Below, one piece after another: positions 23,784-34,273 of a stretch of 64,000 bases of DNA. Both the position numbers and the translations under genes were made by a program. The notes beneath the pieces are model-generated. The model saw only the letters and a program-made list of their open reading frames with translations. It was not told the origin of the DNA and ran no database searches. How positions within the stretch are numbered: the first letter of the stretch is position 1; each line of letters starts with the position of its first letter. The DNA comes from Thelonectria olida (taxonomy: Eukaryota > Ascomycota > Sordariomycetes > Hypocreales > Nectriaceae). Location of the stretch: the NCBI GenBank assembly GCA_020736575.1, contig JAGPYM010000005.1, forward strand, positions 744,001 to 808,000. The letters are read 5' to 3'.

Positions 23784-25275
23784 CGCGCTGCCTGTGCCCA
23801 CAAGCAAGAGGTGGGATATAAAACTATGTAAAATATCGAGAACACTGTGAAGGAGATGGTGAGATACATCATCTGCGGTCTCAGCTGTACTATAATGAAT
23901 GCCTCATGGTCGTTTTACACCTGTTGTGTGAGAGAGCTAGAAGATGGGTGTGTCAGGAATGTAAATAGAACAGCAACTTAGTCACGTACAAGGTACGAGA
24001 CGGCCACGAAAACGCAGAGTTTCGAAAAGAGGCTAAGTTAATATGAGTTAATATAAGCAGCGATCAGCGATGCTACGTGCAGCTCTCCACTCGGAGAACC
24101 GTGCAGTGCTCGAGGAATCTGAGTTGATGAACGTCGAGATGGATGTCATCTGTTCGAAACGTGGCAGTGAGAACCATGACGGGTGAATACGCATCGCAGT
24201 CCATGCCTCTTCGGTCGTCTCACCTTGGGCCCAAGGAGCCATTGGCTTCCATCTCCACTATGTAGGTTAAGACAGTCAAGTTTGATCCTTTCAGCTTCGA
24301 AGCTCAAGGCACTTTGTTGTCTCGGTGCTGATGGTGTGACGGATGCCAGGGCGAGTTCTCGTTCGAGGAGCTGATCCCTGTCCCTCGGGTGCATGTGCCG
24401 GTTCGGCGCGTACTGCTTTGGATCAAGCTCTGTCACAGGCCCCTTCAGCCGCAGCTTACGAAAATGAAAATGAGGGGGAGTATTCGTAATGAGAGGGGAG
24501 GTGGGAAAAGCTCCGAGCGGTCCAATTGAAGGTGAGGGAGGATGAAGGACAACACGGTCGCGCATATGTAATAATTACCCGTGTCTCCCCAGTGTCTCAG
24601 TGTTGTACTCGCAGCGCAGCCTAACAGCACATCAAATACATACATACATGGCGAGTTTTGTCAGCCGACCTGAGAGCATCTCGGACTGTCGGGGCATCGG
24701 AGCTGGTCTTTTGTGTGCTGTGAGAAGTGAGGTGAAGATCAAACCGCGTTGGGTTCTAGCGGGCCATCACCCCAGGCTTCACTGCTCGTGCCTGGGTCGG
24801 CGAGCGAGGCTATGCAAGGCGGAAGGCATGTTGGCACGGGCGGTGGAGCTTCTCAGTGGTGATGGTCCAGTAAGCCCGCACCACCACGTCGAGTTCAAAA
24901 CCAGGGTCAGGGTCCCCCAGATGCGACATCCCCAACCAACAGCCGACTTGTCTTTTTCCTCGTGTCCCTTTTCTGAATTTTTTTTTGTTCATTTATCATC
25001 GAAATCGATTGACAATTTTGGGTGCTGCTTGTCCTTCCTTCTTTTTCTCGGTCTCATCCCTATTCGTTCTCTCCTTGATTGCGTCTGTCCGTCTCGGAAA
25101 ATAATACAGATTCTCTTCCCGCCCATCATTCTGAAAACTGCTGCCCCCCTTGTGGTTATTTTTGGTTCTCTCCTGCCATGACGACGACTTGAGTGACGAC
25201 GCTCGTGTCTACTCCACACCACTGCTAAGTCGACTCGAATTATAGAGGCCAAAGTCGAAACCTCTCAACATCACC
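23784..25275. other. Intergenic region before the serine carboxypeptidase gene
   Basis: 1.5 kb with no convincing gene. The stretch 24950-25275 is T/C-rich and is probably the leader of the next gene; the open forward frame through it (24600-25181) reflects that composition. Confidence 0.6.
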
Positions 25276-27363
25276 ATGCCTCCTCCGAGGCTTCCCCAAT
25301 CGCTAGTCTCACTGCTGCTCATATTCCCCCTCTTGACTTTGGCTCAGTTCATCCCCCAAAAGAACGCCCAGGCGCGTAACCTCACAGTTGTCCGATCACC
25401 GGCAAATGCAAATGTGACTGTCTCGTACAAAACCCCAGACGGCGCTTGCACCACAGCATTCGATGACCAGCGCCAATATACTGGTTGGGTGAATATTCCA
25501 GGCGACTACCCAACAAACCTCTTCTTTTGGTTTGTCGAGGCCCGCGAAGAGACTGAACGTCTCACCATCTGGCTCAATGGAGGGCCGGGCTCCAGCTCTC
25601 TCTATGGCTTCTTCACAGGCAACGGCCCCTGTGAGATTGTGGAAAAGGGACTCGATCGCTATGATACGATTGCACGCGAATGGGGTTGGGACCGCGCATC
25701 CAACATGCTCTTCATTGATCAGGTCTGTTGCATTCAGATGCAAGAAGTTCTTCCCTTACATCGAACTAACTCAATGCAGCCCAACCAAGTAGGCTTTTCA
25801 TACGATACTCCCACAGAAGGCACTCTTGACTTTCACCAAAACAACATCACAATTCCTCCCCAGTCAGACTCTCCATCTCCAGGATGGTCCGCGCTAAACG
25901 GTACCTTTCCTTCCGGGAATGGCAGCTTCACTGTCAACACAACTCAGACGGCCGCCATGGCTGTGTGGCACATGGTCCAAGGCTTCTTCACCACTTTCCC
26001 CCAGTACCAACCCTCCAACGAAACCCGCAACGGAAGCTCCCTGGGCATCAACTTGTTTGCTGAGAGTTACGGTGGTCGCTATGGTCCCGTCTTTGCCGAG
26101 GTTTTTGAGGAGCAGAACCTGAAGCGAGAGACTGGCGAACTCCCCAAGAACACCACCATTGACATGCACCTCGGCTCCCTCGGCATTGTCAACGGCTGTG
26201 TTGATATGGAGACTCAGACACCTTACTGGCCTCTTTTCGCCAACGAAAATACGTACGGCTATGAAGCCCTCTCAAAGGAGGAGACTGCTTTTTACTTGAA
26301 TAAATTCAACTCAACCGGAGGTTGCCAGGATCTTCTCAAGGAATGCAGCGATGCCGTCGCTGTAGCTGACCCCGACAACGACGGCGACAGTTCAACCGTC
26401 AACGATGCTTGCAACAATGCTCTTCAAACTTGTCTCGCGCTTCAGACACCGTACTACTCCGCAGGCCGCAGCCCTTACGATGTATCCGCCCCCTATGCGG
26501 ATCCCTTCCCGCCCATGACGTTCCTGGAATATCTCAACAATGCGACCATCCAGAAAGCGATTGGGTCTCCTGTCAACTATACCATGACGAGCTCTGCCGT
26601 GTACTTCGAGTTCTCCGACACGGGTGATCAGGCTCGTGATGGCAATATCGCTCGCCTTGCGGCTCTTGTCAACAAGGGGATTCACGTGGGTCTTATTTAT
26701 GGCGATCGTGACTACATCTGCAACTGGATGGGTGGTGAGGCAGTCTCCAAAGAGATTGCTACTTTGGCCGGCGGTGATTATACCACCAAGTTCCCTGATG
26801 CCGGCTACGCTCCCATCATTGTGAACGACTCGTACATTGGCGGTGCCGTCCGTCAATTCGGCAACCTCTCTTTCAGCCGCATCTACCAGGCTGGCCACGC
26901 CGTGCCTGCCTACCAGCCCGAAACGGCTTTTCAAGTATTTGCGCGCATCATCATGGGCACGTCCGTCTCGACGGGTGACAAGATTGATCTGAGCTCCTAT
27001 AATACAACTGGTTCGGCTAATGCGACTGAGACGGCCAAGCTGCCCGATGAGCCAGGCCCGACTTGTTACGTTCGCAACTTTGGAGGAAGTTGCGATGACG
27101 ATGCATTGTCCCTGTACAAGGAGAACAAGGGCGTTGTCATCAACGGCGTACTCTACGCTTCTTCAGAGGACTGGCCGCTGGCCACGTCGACACCTACGAC
27201 ATCTAAGGCTCGACCGACTGTCACGGAGACACTGACTGGTGTTTTCACGGCGACTTCGACGCCTACCAACAAGGACGACTCTGCAGGTATCATAGTGGGA
27301 CCGCCAGGCCGTGTCGTGGTAGCCGTTGCTGGACTCGTTGCTCTCTGCGCCTTGGGCGTCTAG
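25276..27363 (+). CDS. Secreted GPI-anchored serine carboxypeptidase (S10 family)
   Basis: About 676 aa after removal of a 57-nt intron (25723-25779: GTCTGT, CTAAC branch, GCAG). The intron is open and a multiple of three, but removing it restores the conserved LFIDQPNQVGFSY. A signal peptide is clear at residues 1-23 (LLLIFPLLTLAQF). S10 hallmarks: WLNGGPGSSS; catalytic Ser245 in ESYGGRYG; catalytic Asp460 in GDRDYICNW; catalytic His522 in QAGHAVP. Many N-glycosylation sequons are present. The last 90 residues are Thr/Ser-rich and end in a hydrophobic tail without a basic end (VVVAVAGLVALCALGV), typical of GPI attachment. It resembles the carboxypeptidase S1 homologue A group of secreted or wall-bound fungal peptidases that trim C-terminal residues. 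It is convergent with NSE2. Confidence 0.93.
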   Translation: MPPPRLPQSLVSLLLIFPLLTLAQFIPQKNAQARNLTVVRSPANANVTVSYKTPDGACTTAFDDQRQYTGWVNIPGDYPTNLFFWFVEAREETERLTIWLNGGPGSSSLYGFFTGNGPCEIVEKGLDRYDTIAREWGWDRASNMLFIDQVCCIQMQEVLPLHRTNSMQPNQVGFSYDTPTEGTLDFHQNNITIPPQSDSPSPGWSALNGTFPSGNGSFTVNTTQTAAMAVWHMVQGFFTTFPQYQPSNETRNGSSLGINLFAESYGGRYGPVFAEVFEEQNLKRETGELPKNTTIDMHLGSLGIVNGCVDMETQTPYWPLFANENTYGYEALSKEETAFYLNKFNSTGGCQDLLKECSDAVAVADPDNDGDSSTVNDACNNALQTCLALQTPYYSAGRSPYDVSAPYADPFPPMTFLEYLNNATIQKAIGSPVNYTMTSSAVYFEFSDTGDQARDGNIARLAALVNKGIHVGLIYGDRDYICNWMGGEAVSKEIATLAGGDYTTKFPDAGYAPIIVNDSYIGGAVRQFGNLSFSRIYQAGHAVPAYQPETAFQVFARIIMGTSVSTGDKIDLSSYNTTGSANATETAKLPDEPGPTCYVRNFGGSCDDDALSLYKENKGVVINGVLYASSEDWPLATSTPTTSKARPTVTETLTGVFTATSTPTNKDDSAGIIVGPPGRVVVAVAGLVALCALGV

Positions 27364-27771
27364 ACAACGACGATTCCACTAGAAACGAATTTCTTTCTTC
27401 ATTGTACATGGTGCATAAACCAGACCAGGCCAGAATTTGGTATATAAAGGCGTAATTATTTTGGGAACGCATATGAAAGGGACAGGGAGAGGCTATAGCA
27501 TGCCTTGCATAGCATGGAAAAGGCATACATATCGTCGAGCATCGAATCCTCGACGTGGAGCATTTGCTGGATGTAATGACGAATCGGAAAAGATACCCTA
27601 ATCGAGTAGACTCACATCAGACATAGACTTGAATAGATTCTGTGCCTGGGCACCCTCACTTTTCATTAGTGCATCTATTTGACCGCGCTCCCTCGACATT
27701 TCCTCGTCGTGTCTAGGCCGTGGTATCATTCGTTAAGTCGTATCGTACATTGTTTATTTTCTTCAGAGGCA
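27364..27771. other. Spacer between convergent carboxypeptidase and NSE2 genes
   Basis: 408 bp holding the two 3' UTRs. I see no gene and no strong structured element. Confidence 0.7.
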
Positions 27772-28909
27772 TCATACCCTCTCTTGCTTGGGAACCCGAC
27801 CAGGGACGGCTTTGTGGCCTCTAACCATAACATCTTCGTCGTCATCATCCTCCTCGTCTTCCTCTTCGAGTTCTTGCTGCTCCTGGGCCTGGCGGGCGCG
27901 TCGAATACGACGAACCATGGCTTGGTCAAGAAAAAAGTCTTGGTCGAATCCGGCACGCGAGAACATCTATAAACGTTGTAAGCCGAAGTTGATTTATCAC
28001 GGATTCTGGGCGTCATACCCGAGAGCATCCTGTCTGCGGACACTGCTTCTCACCACGCATAGATAGGTAGTCGAGGATGGCAGCCTTCTCGAATGTGTGC
28101 TTGCATTTTCGGTTGCTGTAAGGCTCATTCATGGGCTGCAGAGTTAGGGGGCAGTTTATGCTTAGGACCTCGCGTGCCACAGCAATATCGTCGTCTTCAT
28201 CTTCGTCTTCTGCCTCAGCCTGGATGCGCATGACAGGCTTGTCATCGCGGAACCAACGAGAGGCATCAGGAAGTGGGGGACCCTCCTCGCCAGCCATTGA
28301 GTCGTGCCAGACCTTCTTGAAATGGGCGTAATCGTTATTGAGAGCATATCTCCGGTGCAAAGTCATGTTGCTGTATTCGAGTTCCTTTTCGGCACGTAGT
28401 TTGTTGAAGAGGTCACGAGCACTGGGGCCTGAAGGCTCCCCATCCTCGGTTGGAGGAGCCACACGCATGTGCAAATCGCCAAGAATTTCACCTTCGTCTT
28501 CGAGTTCGGCTTGCCGATCTATCAAATCTCGAATGGCTTGTTCTGACTTGTCGGTCAGGGAATTGACTTGATGCTCAAGGTCTTCCACATGCTTCTCCAG
28601 TCGTTCCTCCTCGGGTGTCTTTTCGGTGCCCTTCTCCTCCCGCCTTGCGCGGGCATTTTGGAGCTTCGTTTGTTGTTCTCTTAAGCGCTCATGTAAGTCG
28701 CCGACGCCAGATCCGATGAGGCGCACGGAGTCTTTCAGATGCACCTGGTAGACGACAGTTCCACGGTTATTGGATAAGTCGCCTAGGGCGCGCCGGCCCA
28801 GATCATTGAGTGGGCAGGATGGTTCCTGGTATTCGGGCAGTGCGGTGGATGTTGAAGATGAAGACGAGGCAGCCGGGTGACCGCTGCGATTGAGGAGTCT
28901 GCGAGACAT
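27772..28909 (-). CDS. NSE2: E3 SUMO-protein ligase Nse2/Mms21 of the SMC5/6 complex
   Basis: About 361 aa. Nse2 is the SUMO ligase subunit of the SMC5-SMC6 complex and acts in recombinational repair and chromosome maintenance in the nucleus. Exons on the reverse strand: 28909-28019 and 27966-27772, phase 0, intron GTATGA to ATAG. Residues about 80-150 form a Glu/Lys/Arg-rich coiled coil (RLREQQTKLQNARARREEKG; LEKHVEDLEHQVNSL), matching the Smc5-binding helices. The SP-RING holds C253, C269, H271, C290 and C295 (CPLTLQPMNEPYSNRKCKH, then CPQTGCSR) and continues across the splice junction into FDQDFFLDQAMVRRIRR. An acidic stretch (EEEDEEDDDDEDV) and a short basic end follow. The protein is longer than yeast Mms21 (267 aa) mainly in the N-terminus and tail. 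Confidence 0.92.
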
Positions 28910-29348
28910 GTTCGAGGGGTGTCGGGAGTGGGAAAGGTTGGTCCACGAATGGGAGGGTGTCGATTATCGCGAGGTGATGCAGAGGGTGAGCATCGCGAGC
29001 GGATGTGGAGCTTCAAGAGTTCAAACTTCTTTGTTCGGATGTATGTGTTGGCAACGTGAAGGGATCCGAGGCGAAAGATGTGAAAGAGTGCTTGTCAATT
29101 GGTGTGATGGCAACGATGAAGTGGCAGGGCCATTCCTGGTTTCTCTCATGGGAGCACAAAGACGCGACGGACAATTTGACGCGCTGTCGCACTGAAGGCT
29201 GTAGTACGAGGCCATGTCACGGGGGAAACGGCGGGGTGGCTTAAACCGTGGACGGCAGTGTTGCACTGACGTTTTACTGGCGAATGCGACGCTAGTGTGC
29301 ATGCGGTACCGTACACAACGGACGTCCCTACCGTATCAATCGGAGATG

Positions 29349-29358
29349 GATCGATCGA
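29349..29358. promoter_or_regulatory. Overlapping GATCGA motifs (possible light-response element)
   Basis: GATCGATCGA holds two overlapping GATCGA copies on the forward strand and one on the reverse. GATCGA resembles the core recognised by the White Collar complex at Neurospora light-responsive promoters. It lies 440 bp from the NSE2 start and 2 kb from the photoreceptor gene. Function is inference. Confidence 0.3.
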
Positions 29359-30106
29359 AGAGAAGGAGTGACCAGGGCCCTTCGATCTGGGCAACAGGCG
29401 GAGGCATTGGCCATCACGATTTGCAGTGCGACATCCCACAGCTTCAGCTCGACGGCATTTTTCTGACTACAACCTAAGCGAAATCGAAGCAAACTTGCAC
29501 GATTACTTACCAGTTACCTACCTTACGCAAACGTCCAATTCCGCAATTGTCGGAAATAGTAAATGCACACGTCTCGGCAATATTTTCTTTTTCGTGGGGT
29601 GGTAGGGACCTGGCCTGGGTAGGGTTAACCGGAGATCAGCAACGAGGAGGCGTCACTCAAGCTATTAGAATGGCTTGATCTCAAGGTAGGCAGGAACGTT
29701 GGCTGCCCAGCCCCTGCGGCCCTGCCTTCCAAGGACGAGCCCCTACAGACGAGGAAGGGAAGAAGGCGCGTCAATCCACGTGAGGGTAACTGACGCCGGT
29801 ACTATGTCATTAAACTATGACAACACCAACGTTTTCAAAACCAGCCTCATTGACGACTAAGCCTTCGATTCAAAGTTCCGTTCATTGCTCCAAACACACG
29901 CATACTCTTTCAGACTTTGAAAGACATCCGAGAAATCAAGTGGCGCTCGCTTCCGCGAAGCAACGGCATGTCTCTTGCCGTTTCTCTCCCTTGTCCACCT
30001 CATCATTTGTGGTCGGCGGACCGAGAAAGTCACGCGCCAAACCTCGCTTGTTGGTTACGATGCCCGAACCTAGCCGCCTGGTCACGAGTTCGTTAGTTCA
30101 CTCGCA

Positions 30107-30136
30107 TCGATCGTGCTTATGGCCATCGAAGATCGA
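30107..30136. promoter_or_regulatory. Pair of GATCGA motifs (possible light-response element)
   Basis: TCGATC at 30107-30112 and GATCGA at 30131-30136, inverted and 18 nt apart, about 1.25 kb upstream of the LOV gene start. A third copy lies at 30342-30347 and a reverse copy in the leader at 31145-31150. Confidence 0.35.
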
Positions 30137-30687
30137 AGGTTAGAAACACAAAACGGCTGCCGTAGCTCCGCCCGAAGTCAGCCCAAAACAAACTCATGCT
30201 GTCAGCACGCGCAGTCTAGACTCTAGTCCATCGACCGTCATCGTCAGGGTCCTTCCAACTCTGGCCCCACAACAAGCACATGAAGGGCTGAGTATTGCAT
30301 CGGTGTCGTTGTGTTGCAGTCGGGTTAAGCATGGACCCGTGGATCGATGCCAACCCTTTGGGAAACAAGACGGATGGATGACAAGAAACAGATCGGTTCA
30401 CCAGACTCAGCAACACAGACTACCCGACCAGGGAAGGATATGAGGTGACGAAGACTGAGCATGGGACGCGGATACAGGGACACGAAGCCTCAACGCTCCT
30501 CATTCAATGTGCCTAGCTTCGTATTATTCTCAGGCCACGAACCTCGCCAAACCCTCTTCGCATGGCTCCGGGTTCCTGGGTGTCTGTTTTCAGTACGGAC
30601 AGGACACACCATGACGACCCTAACTCAATCCTACTCCCCGATGCTGGGTGGATTGGCCAACAAACCGGCCTAGTCCGCCCAAATTCA

Positions 30688-30710
30688 GATCCGCCGATGA
30701 TCCCCGATCC
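30688..30710. promoter_or_regulatory. GATCC/CGATG/CGATC cluster (possible light-response element)
   Basis: Within 23 bp are GATCC, CCGATG, GATCC and CGATCC, resembling the paired GATNC...CGATN layout described for Neurospora light-response elements. It is about 670 bp upstream of the photoreceptor start. The match is by eye to a loose consensus. Confidence 0.35.
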
Positions 30711-31378
30711 CGGGCCCCAGACAATGCGCCGGCGATCTGGAATTCAACTCCTCTCGAATTAGGCATGCCACGCAACAGTGGCCGACTGTCAACAGAATTG
30801 GGGTGGGATGGAATTGTACTCCGGTCCCATGCGGATCACTACATCTACCGCCCCCGTCCACACTTGTCCGTTTGCCAGGCCTTGTAGACCCACGGCTTCA
30901 GCAATCAAAAGCTCCGTATTTCAAGGCCTGCGCTGTCAATGATCCTTCCCCAAGCTTTCTGACTGGCCCCTGGCCTTGGCTTTGCCTGCAGTGTAGCTGT
31001 TTGGTTTGCTCTGGTCCGCCTCCCCGACTGGGCGTCTGGGACGATACATCAAGGGCTTATGCTTTCGCCGGTGGCTGCTGCTATTGTGTCACTCTACTCT
31101 TTACTTTCAGTCCTCCCTCACCTTCCTTTTCAACTTCTAAGATCTCGATCCCGCGCCTCCACCCAGGAGGGCCAACTTGGCATATATCTTTGGCATTTCC
31201 CAACCACTCGTCTCGCCTTCACTCAAGTGTGCGTCTATCGTCTGCCGTAAAGAAGTTCTGTGCACTTGCATCAGCCGCTTCACCCAGATTCGGTTGTTAC
31301 CGCTTGTATCAGCATCATCTCTCCTTGCCCCCAAAGCGCCTCTCCTCGGCCAGATCTCGAACCCGACAAGGTCCTACA

Positions 31379-32135
31379 ATGGCATCAAGAGCGCCTGCGA
31401 CTATGAATCCTTGGGAGGTTCAGGCTCTCAATGTTAGAACTTATCCCCAGAGCATCGTCTTTGGGTTTGTACTAATCCTTATTATAGTACGAGTTTCCCG
31501 AACAGGGTTCTGTCAACCACGACGGCTCTACCATCACTACCCGCAATGCCTGGCGCCGTGTTCAGGACCCCATCATCTATCCAGGCCTCTATGCCCCCAG
31601 CGGATTTGACATTATGACGATTCTTGTAAGAATGCTCCTCCTTTCTATCCATGGAAGCCATTTCCTCCTGTGTGACCAGACAAGGTATCGGTTATAGGCG
31701 ATCTGTTGGCTCTAACTTGATTCTTAATAGCTCCGAATCGTATCACGTCCTAATCCCAAGGTTGACCTAGGCGCTGTTGATTGTTCCGTTTCTCTCGTCT
31801 TGTGCGATCTACTACAGCCGGACATGCCAATCCTACATGTCACCGAACCCTTTTCTCATCTAACCGGTTACTCACCTCAGGAGGCCATCGGACGCAACTG
31901 CCGGTTTCTTCAGTCACCGCCAGGCAAGGACCGTCGCTCGGTTTCGAGGTCTGCCGACAGATCCGCGATCCGCCAAATGCGACACGCAGTACGTGATGGA
32001 GAAGAGATTCAGCTACGCGTTACGAATTATCGAAAGAACGGGCAGCGATTTACCAACATGCTCACCATCATACCTGTCCCTGGGGATGCGAGTGGTGCTC
32101 GGTATTCTGTGGGCTTCCAGTGCGAGATGGATTAG
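31379..32135 (+). CDS. vvd: VIVID/Envoy-type LOV-domain blue-light photoreceptor
   Basis: About 198 aa. Exons 31379-31432, 31488-31625 and 31731-32135, all phase 0; intron 1 begins GTTAGA, a slightly unusual donor. VIVID binds flavin, forms a cysteinyl adduct in blue light and damps the White Collar complex during photoadaptation. The N-cap hinge MNPWEV is at 9-14. The second exon gives LYAPSGFDIM, close to Neurospora VVD. The LOV signature GRNCRFLQ has the adduct-forming cysteine at 121. An insertion of about ten residues follows (SPPGKDRRSVSRSADRS), matching the VVD/WC-1 loop that holds FAD. The conserved NYRKNGQRFTNMLTIIPV strands and Q194 in GFQCE complete the flavin pocket. The protein is nothing but N-cap plus LOV, as in VVD (186 aa). 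Light induction is expected from the family and agrees with the GATCGA motifs upstream. Confidence 0.95.
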
Positions 32136-34273
32136 GCCATTAGGCCATTTGATCTTTTCGTAGGGAGCTTTCCCGCACTCGAAGAGCGACGCTGCCGTGT
32201 ACTCGGTACCGATGGACGAATATTTGACGACAGGCCTGGACGCCTCGAAACACGATTCGGCTACTACCCTCAGTTTCTTTTCTTTTCTTTTTTTTTTTTT
32301 GGTGCTTTATCAGCGGACACGCATCCATCTACGGCGTCATCAATTACCTGGCTGTTAGGCCATCGATTTTAGGAAACCATAATTACATTGATACCCCGAT
32401 CTTTCTTCATTCATTCTGTCACCACCATGGTTGGGAATGAGATGAATGCACTATTAGGTGTTTTGGGATTTGGCTAGAAATGAGCAACATATTTTGTAAC
32501 TCTTTCCTTTGTTCCTTGTTACGTCGGATTGACAGGAGTTGGACTGGACAGCGAAGAATCGGGCAGGATACATATGCGACATGATTATAAACAAGGATAC
32601 ACGAAATGGGGAAAACACGCATCAAGTTATGCTTTGGGACATTGGTATTTCACGAGAACACTCGGTCATGCAGGCGCCAAGGGTAGGGTTTCATTCAAGT
32701 TGGCGTGAGCGAATCAGAAGCATGGTGATTTCTTCGCGCGTACGAATACTCGGGTGGCTTTACAACGGAAGAAGTAACAAGGGGTAGCTATAATAGCAGA
32801 TGCATGGAACTATTGGGGTCCATGGCCAATGCATATCCTCTCTAAGTTAGTTCCTTGAAAGCAACTGCTTTTTGTGAGGTGATAATAGGTGGTTGATCTT
32901 GTTCTAGGCGGGCGGTATGTAAGTACGAAGTAGATATGGAGTATGGAGCACAAATAGAACGTACGTTATAGCATAGACCACCTCACTCCCTCGATCCCAA
33001 CGACTCCATGTGTTCCCTTGGGATCGGACAGGGGCCAGGGAAGTCCATGTGCCTGCCTCGTTTCCCGTGCTTGTCATTCAGATAAACGGATGAAACACGG
33101 AGCCACTCCATGGGACGAGTGCGGAACTTTGTTCGTAAAATGACTTAATTAATTCTGCGTCCCTGCAGTCTCCCTTGTCCATGATGGTCCGGAGTGTTTC
33201 CTCCTCGTTGGCCATTCCCACCCGCGGGTACTACTCAAATAGGCTCTCTATTCCCAGCACACACGGGACTGGACGATGCCGCTTGCCATGATCAGTGGGT
33301 GGCCTCAGCTGACTCTTGTCTGTCTGGCTGGTCAGTCCATCCCGTCTGCACCTAAGCGGCGTGATGAAGAGGGGGGGCACTCGGGACAATGAGCGTTCCT
33401 CGATGCGCGGCCACCGACTCTAGACGCCAGATCGAAGCACAGCGAGGCCCGTCCGCCCGTCTCCCGGTCCCTGAGGACACAAGGGTCTTTGTGGAGGGTG
33501 GGTGGTGAGGAGTTGGACGGTGACCTGTCAGCGATGGAAACGGCTTGCAGACTTGCGAACCCGTCGCGAGGGCTTGATTGGGTCAGAGGATGAACGACTA
33601 ATGCAAGCTGCTCAGCAGAGATTTGGAGCAGTTGCAGTAGCGTGCCTGGTTGTAGGTAAGTGCCAAGGGGGGGCCGGCAGAGGAGAACATCTTTCCATAT
33701 CCTATTCTACACTCCCTCCCTGGATACATACCCCAAAGAAGAAACCATCGTACTGACATCCAGCAATACCTATCTGACTCAAACATCCATGAAGCCCAAG
33801 TCAGATCAAGAAACATTCCCCTGGCCTGCCTGCCTGCCTACCTACCTACTATGGAAAGCCTCTGCTCTAATGCAAAGACCGCTAGACCACCACGCAAAGA
33901 AATCACATAGCCACACATGATCCCGCCTGTCCCCTCCTTGTTCATACTATTTTCCATTCTAGAGTCCGTTTCATGTCATCCACCAGGGAAGGGAGTTCAA
34001 TCCCAACCCGACCAACCTGCAAGCGATACACCTGAGCTCATTCGCATAGCGTTGAACTCAAGCATCACCCAGCTAACCCATCAACATCTCCAGTTCCCGT
34101 CACCAGTAGCCTTTTTTCACCGAGTTCATCTCTATTCGTCGACCCAGGCAGCGAAGTCCCAATATGTTGCAGTCGTGTGCATGTATATCAAAGACCAGTC
34201 AGGCCTTTGTCCAACAACCAACCCTCGACTCTTGTCCTCCAAGACGTCCATCTGCGCCCACCTGAGGTTATGA
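32136..34273. other. Intergenic region between convergent genes
   Basis: 2.1 kb with no convincing gene. A T-rich tract lies at 32278-32300. Tetranucleotide runs CCTG and CCTA occupy about 33823-33850. A reverse-strand sequence at 33843-33897 resembles a tRNA A box but has no supporting T arm. Confidence 0.6.
33823..33850. repeat. (CCTG)n/(CCTA)n tetranucleotide repeat
   Basis: Several CCTG copies pass directly into CCTA copies in non-coding DNA. Confidence 0.85.

Larger units (their letters stand above)
28910..31378. other. Divergent promoter region between NSE2 and the LOV photoreceptor gene
   Basis: 2.5 kb without a convincing gene. It holds the presumptive promoters of both neighbours. 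GATCGA-type motifs, listed separately, are scattered through it. The stretch 31040-31378 is pyrimidine-rich and is probably the photoreceptor leader. Confidence 0.65.

Noticed and set aside
24600..25181. Forward frame of 193 codons upstream of the carboxypeptidase
   Set aside because: Its second half is translation of a T/C-rich leader, giving a false hydrophobic protein.
26392..26934. Reverse-strand frame of 180 codons
   Set aside because: Antisense shadow of the carboxypeptidase gene, covering its catalytic Asp and His region; no own motif.
33843..33897. Possible tRNA on the reverse strand, with a good A-box-like TGGTCTAGCGG and a pairing D stem
   Set aside because: No B box or T arm, no matching anticodon stem and no acceptor pairing within a normal distance.
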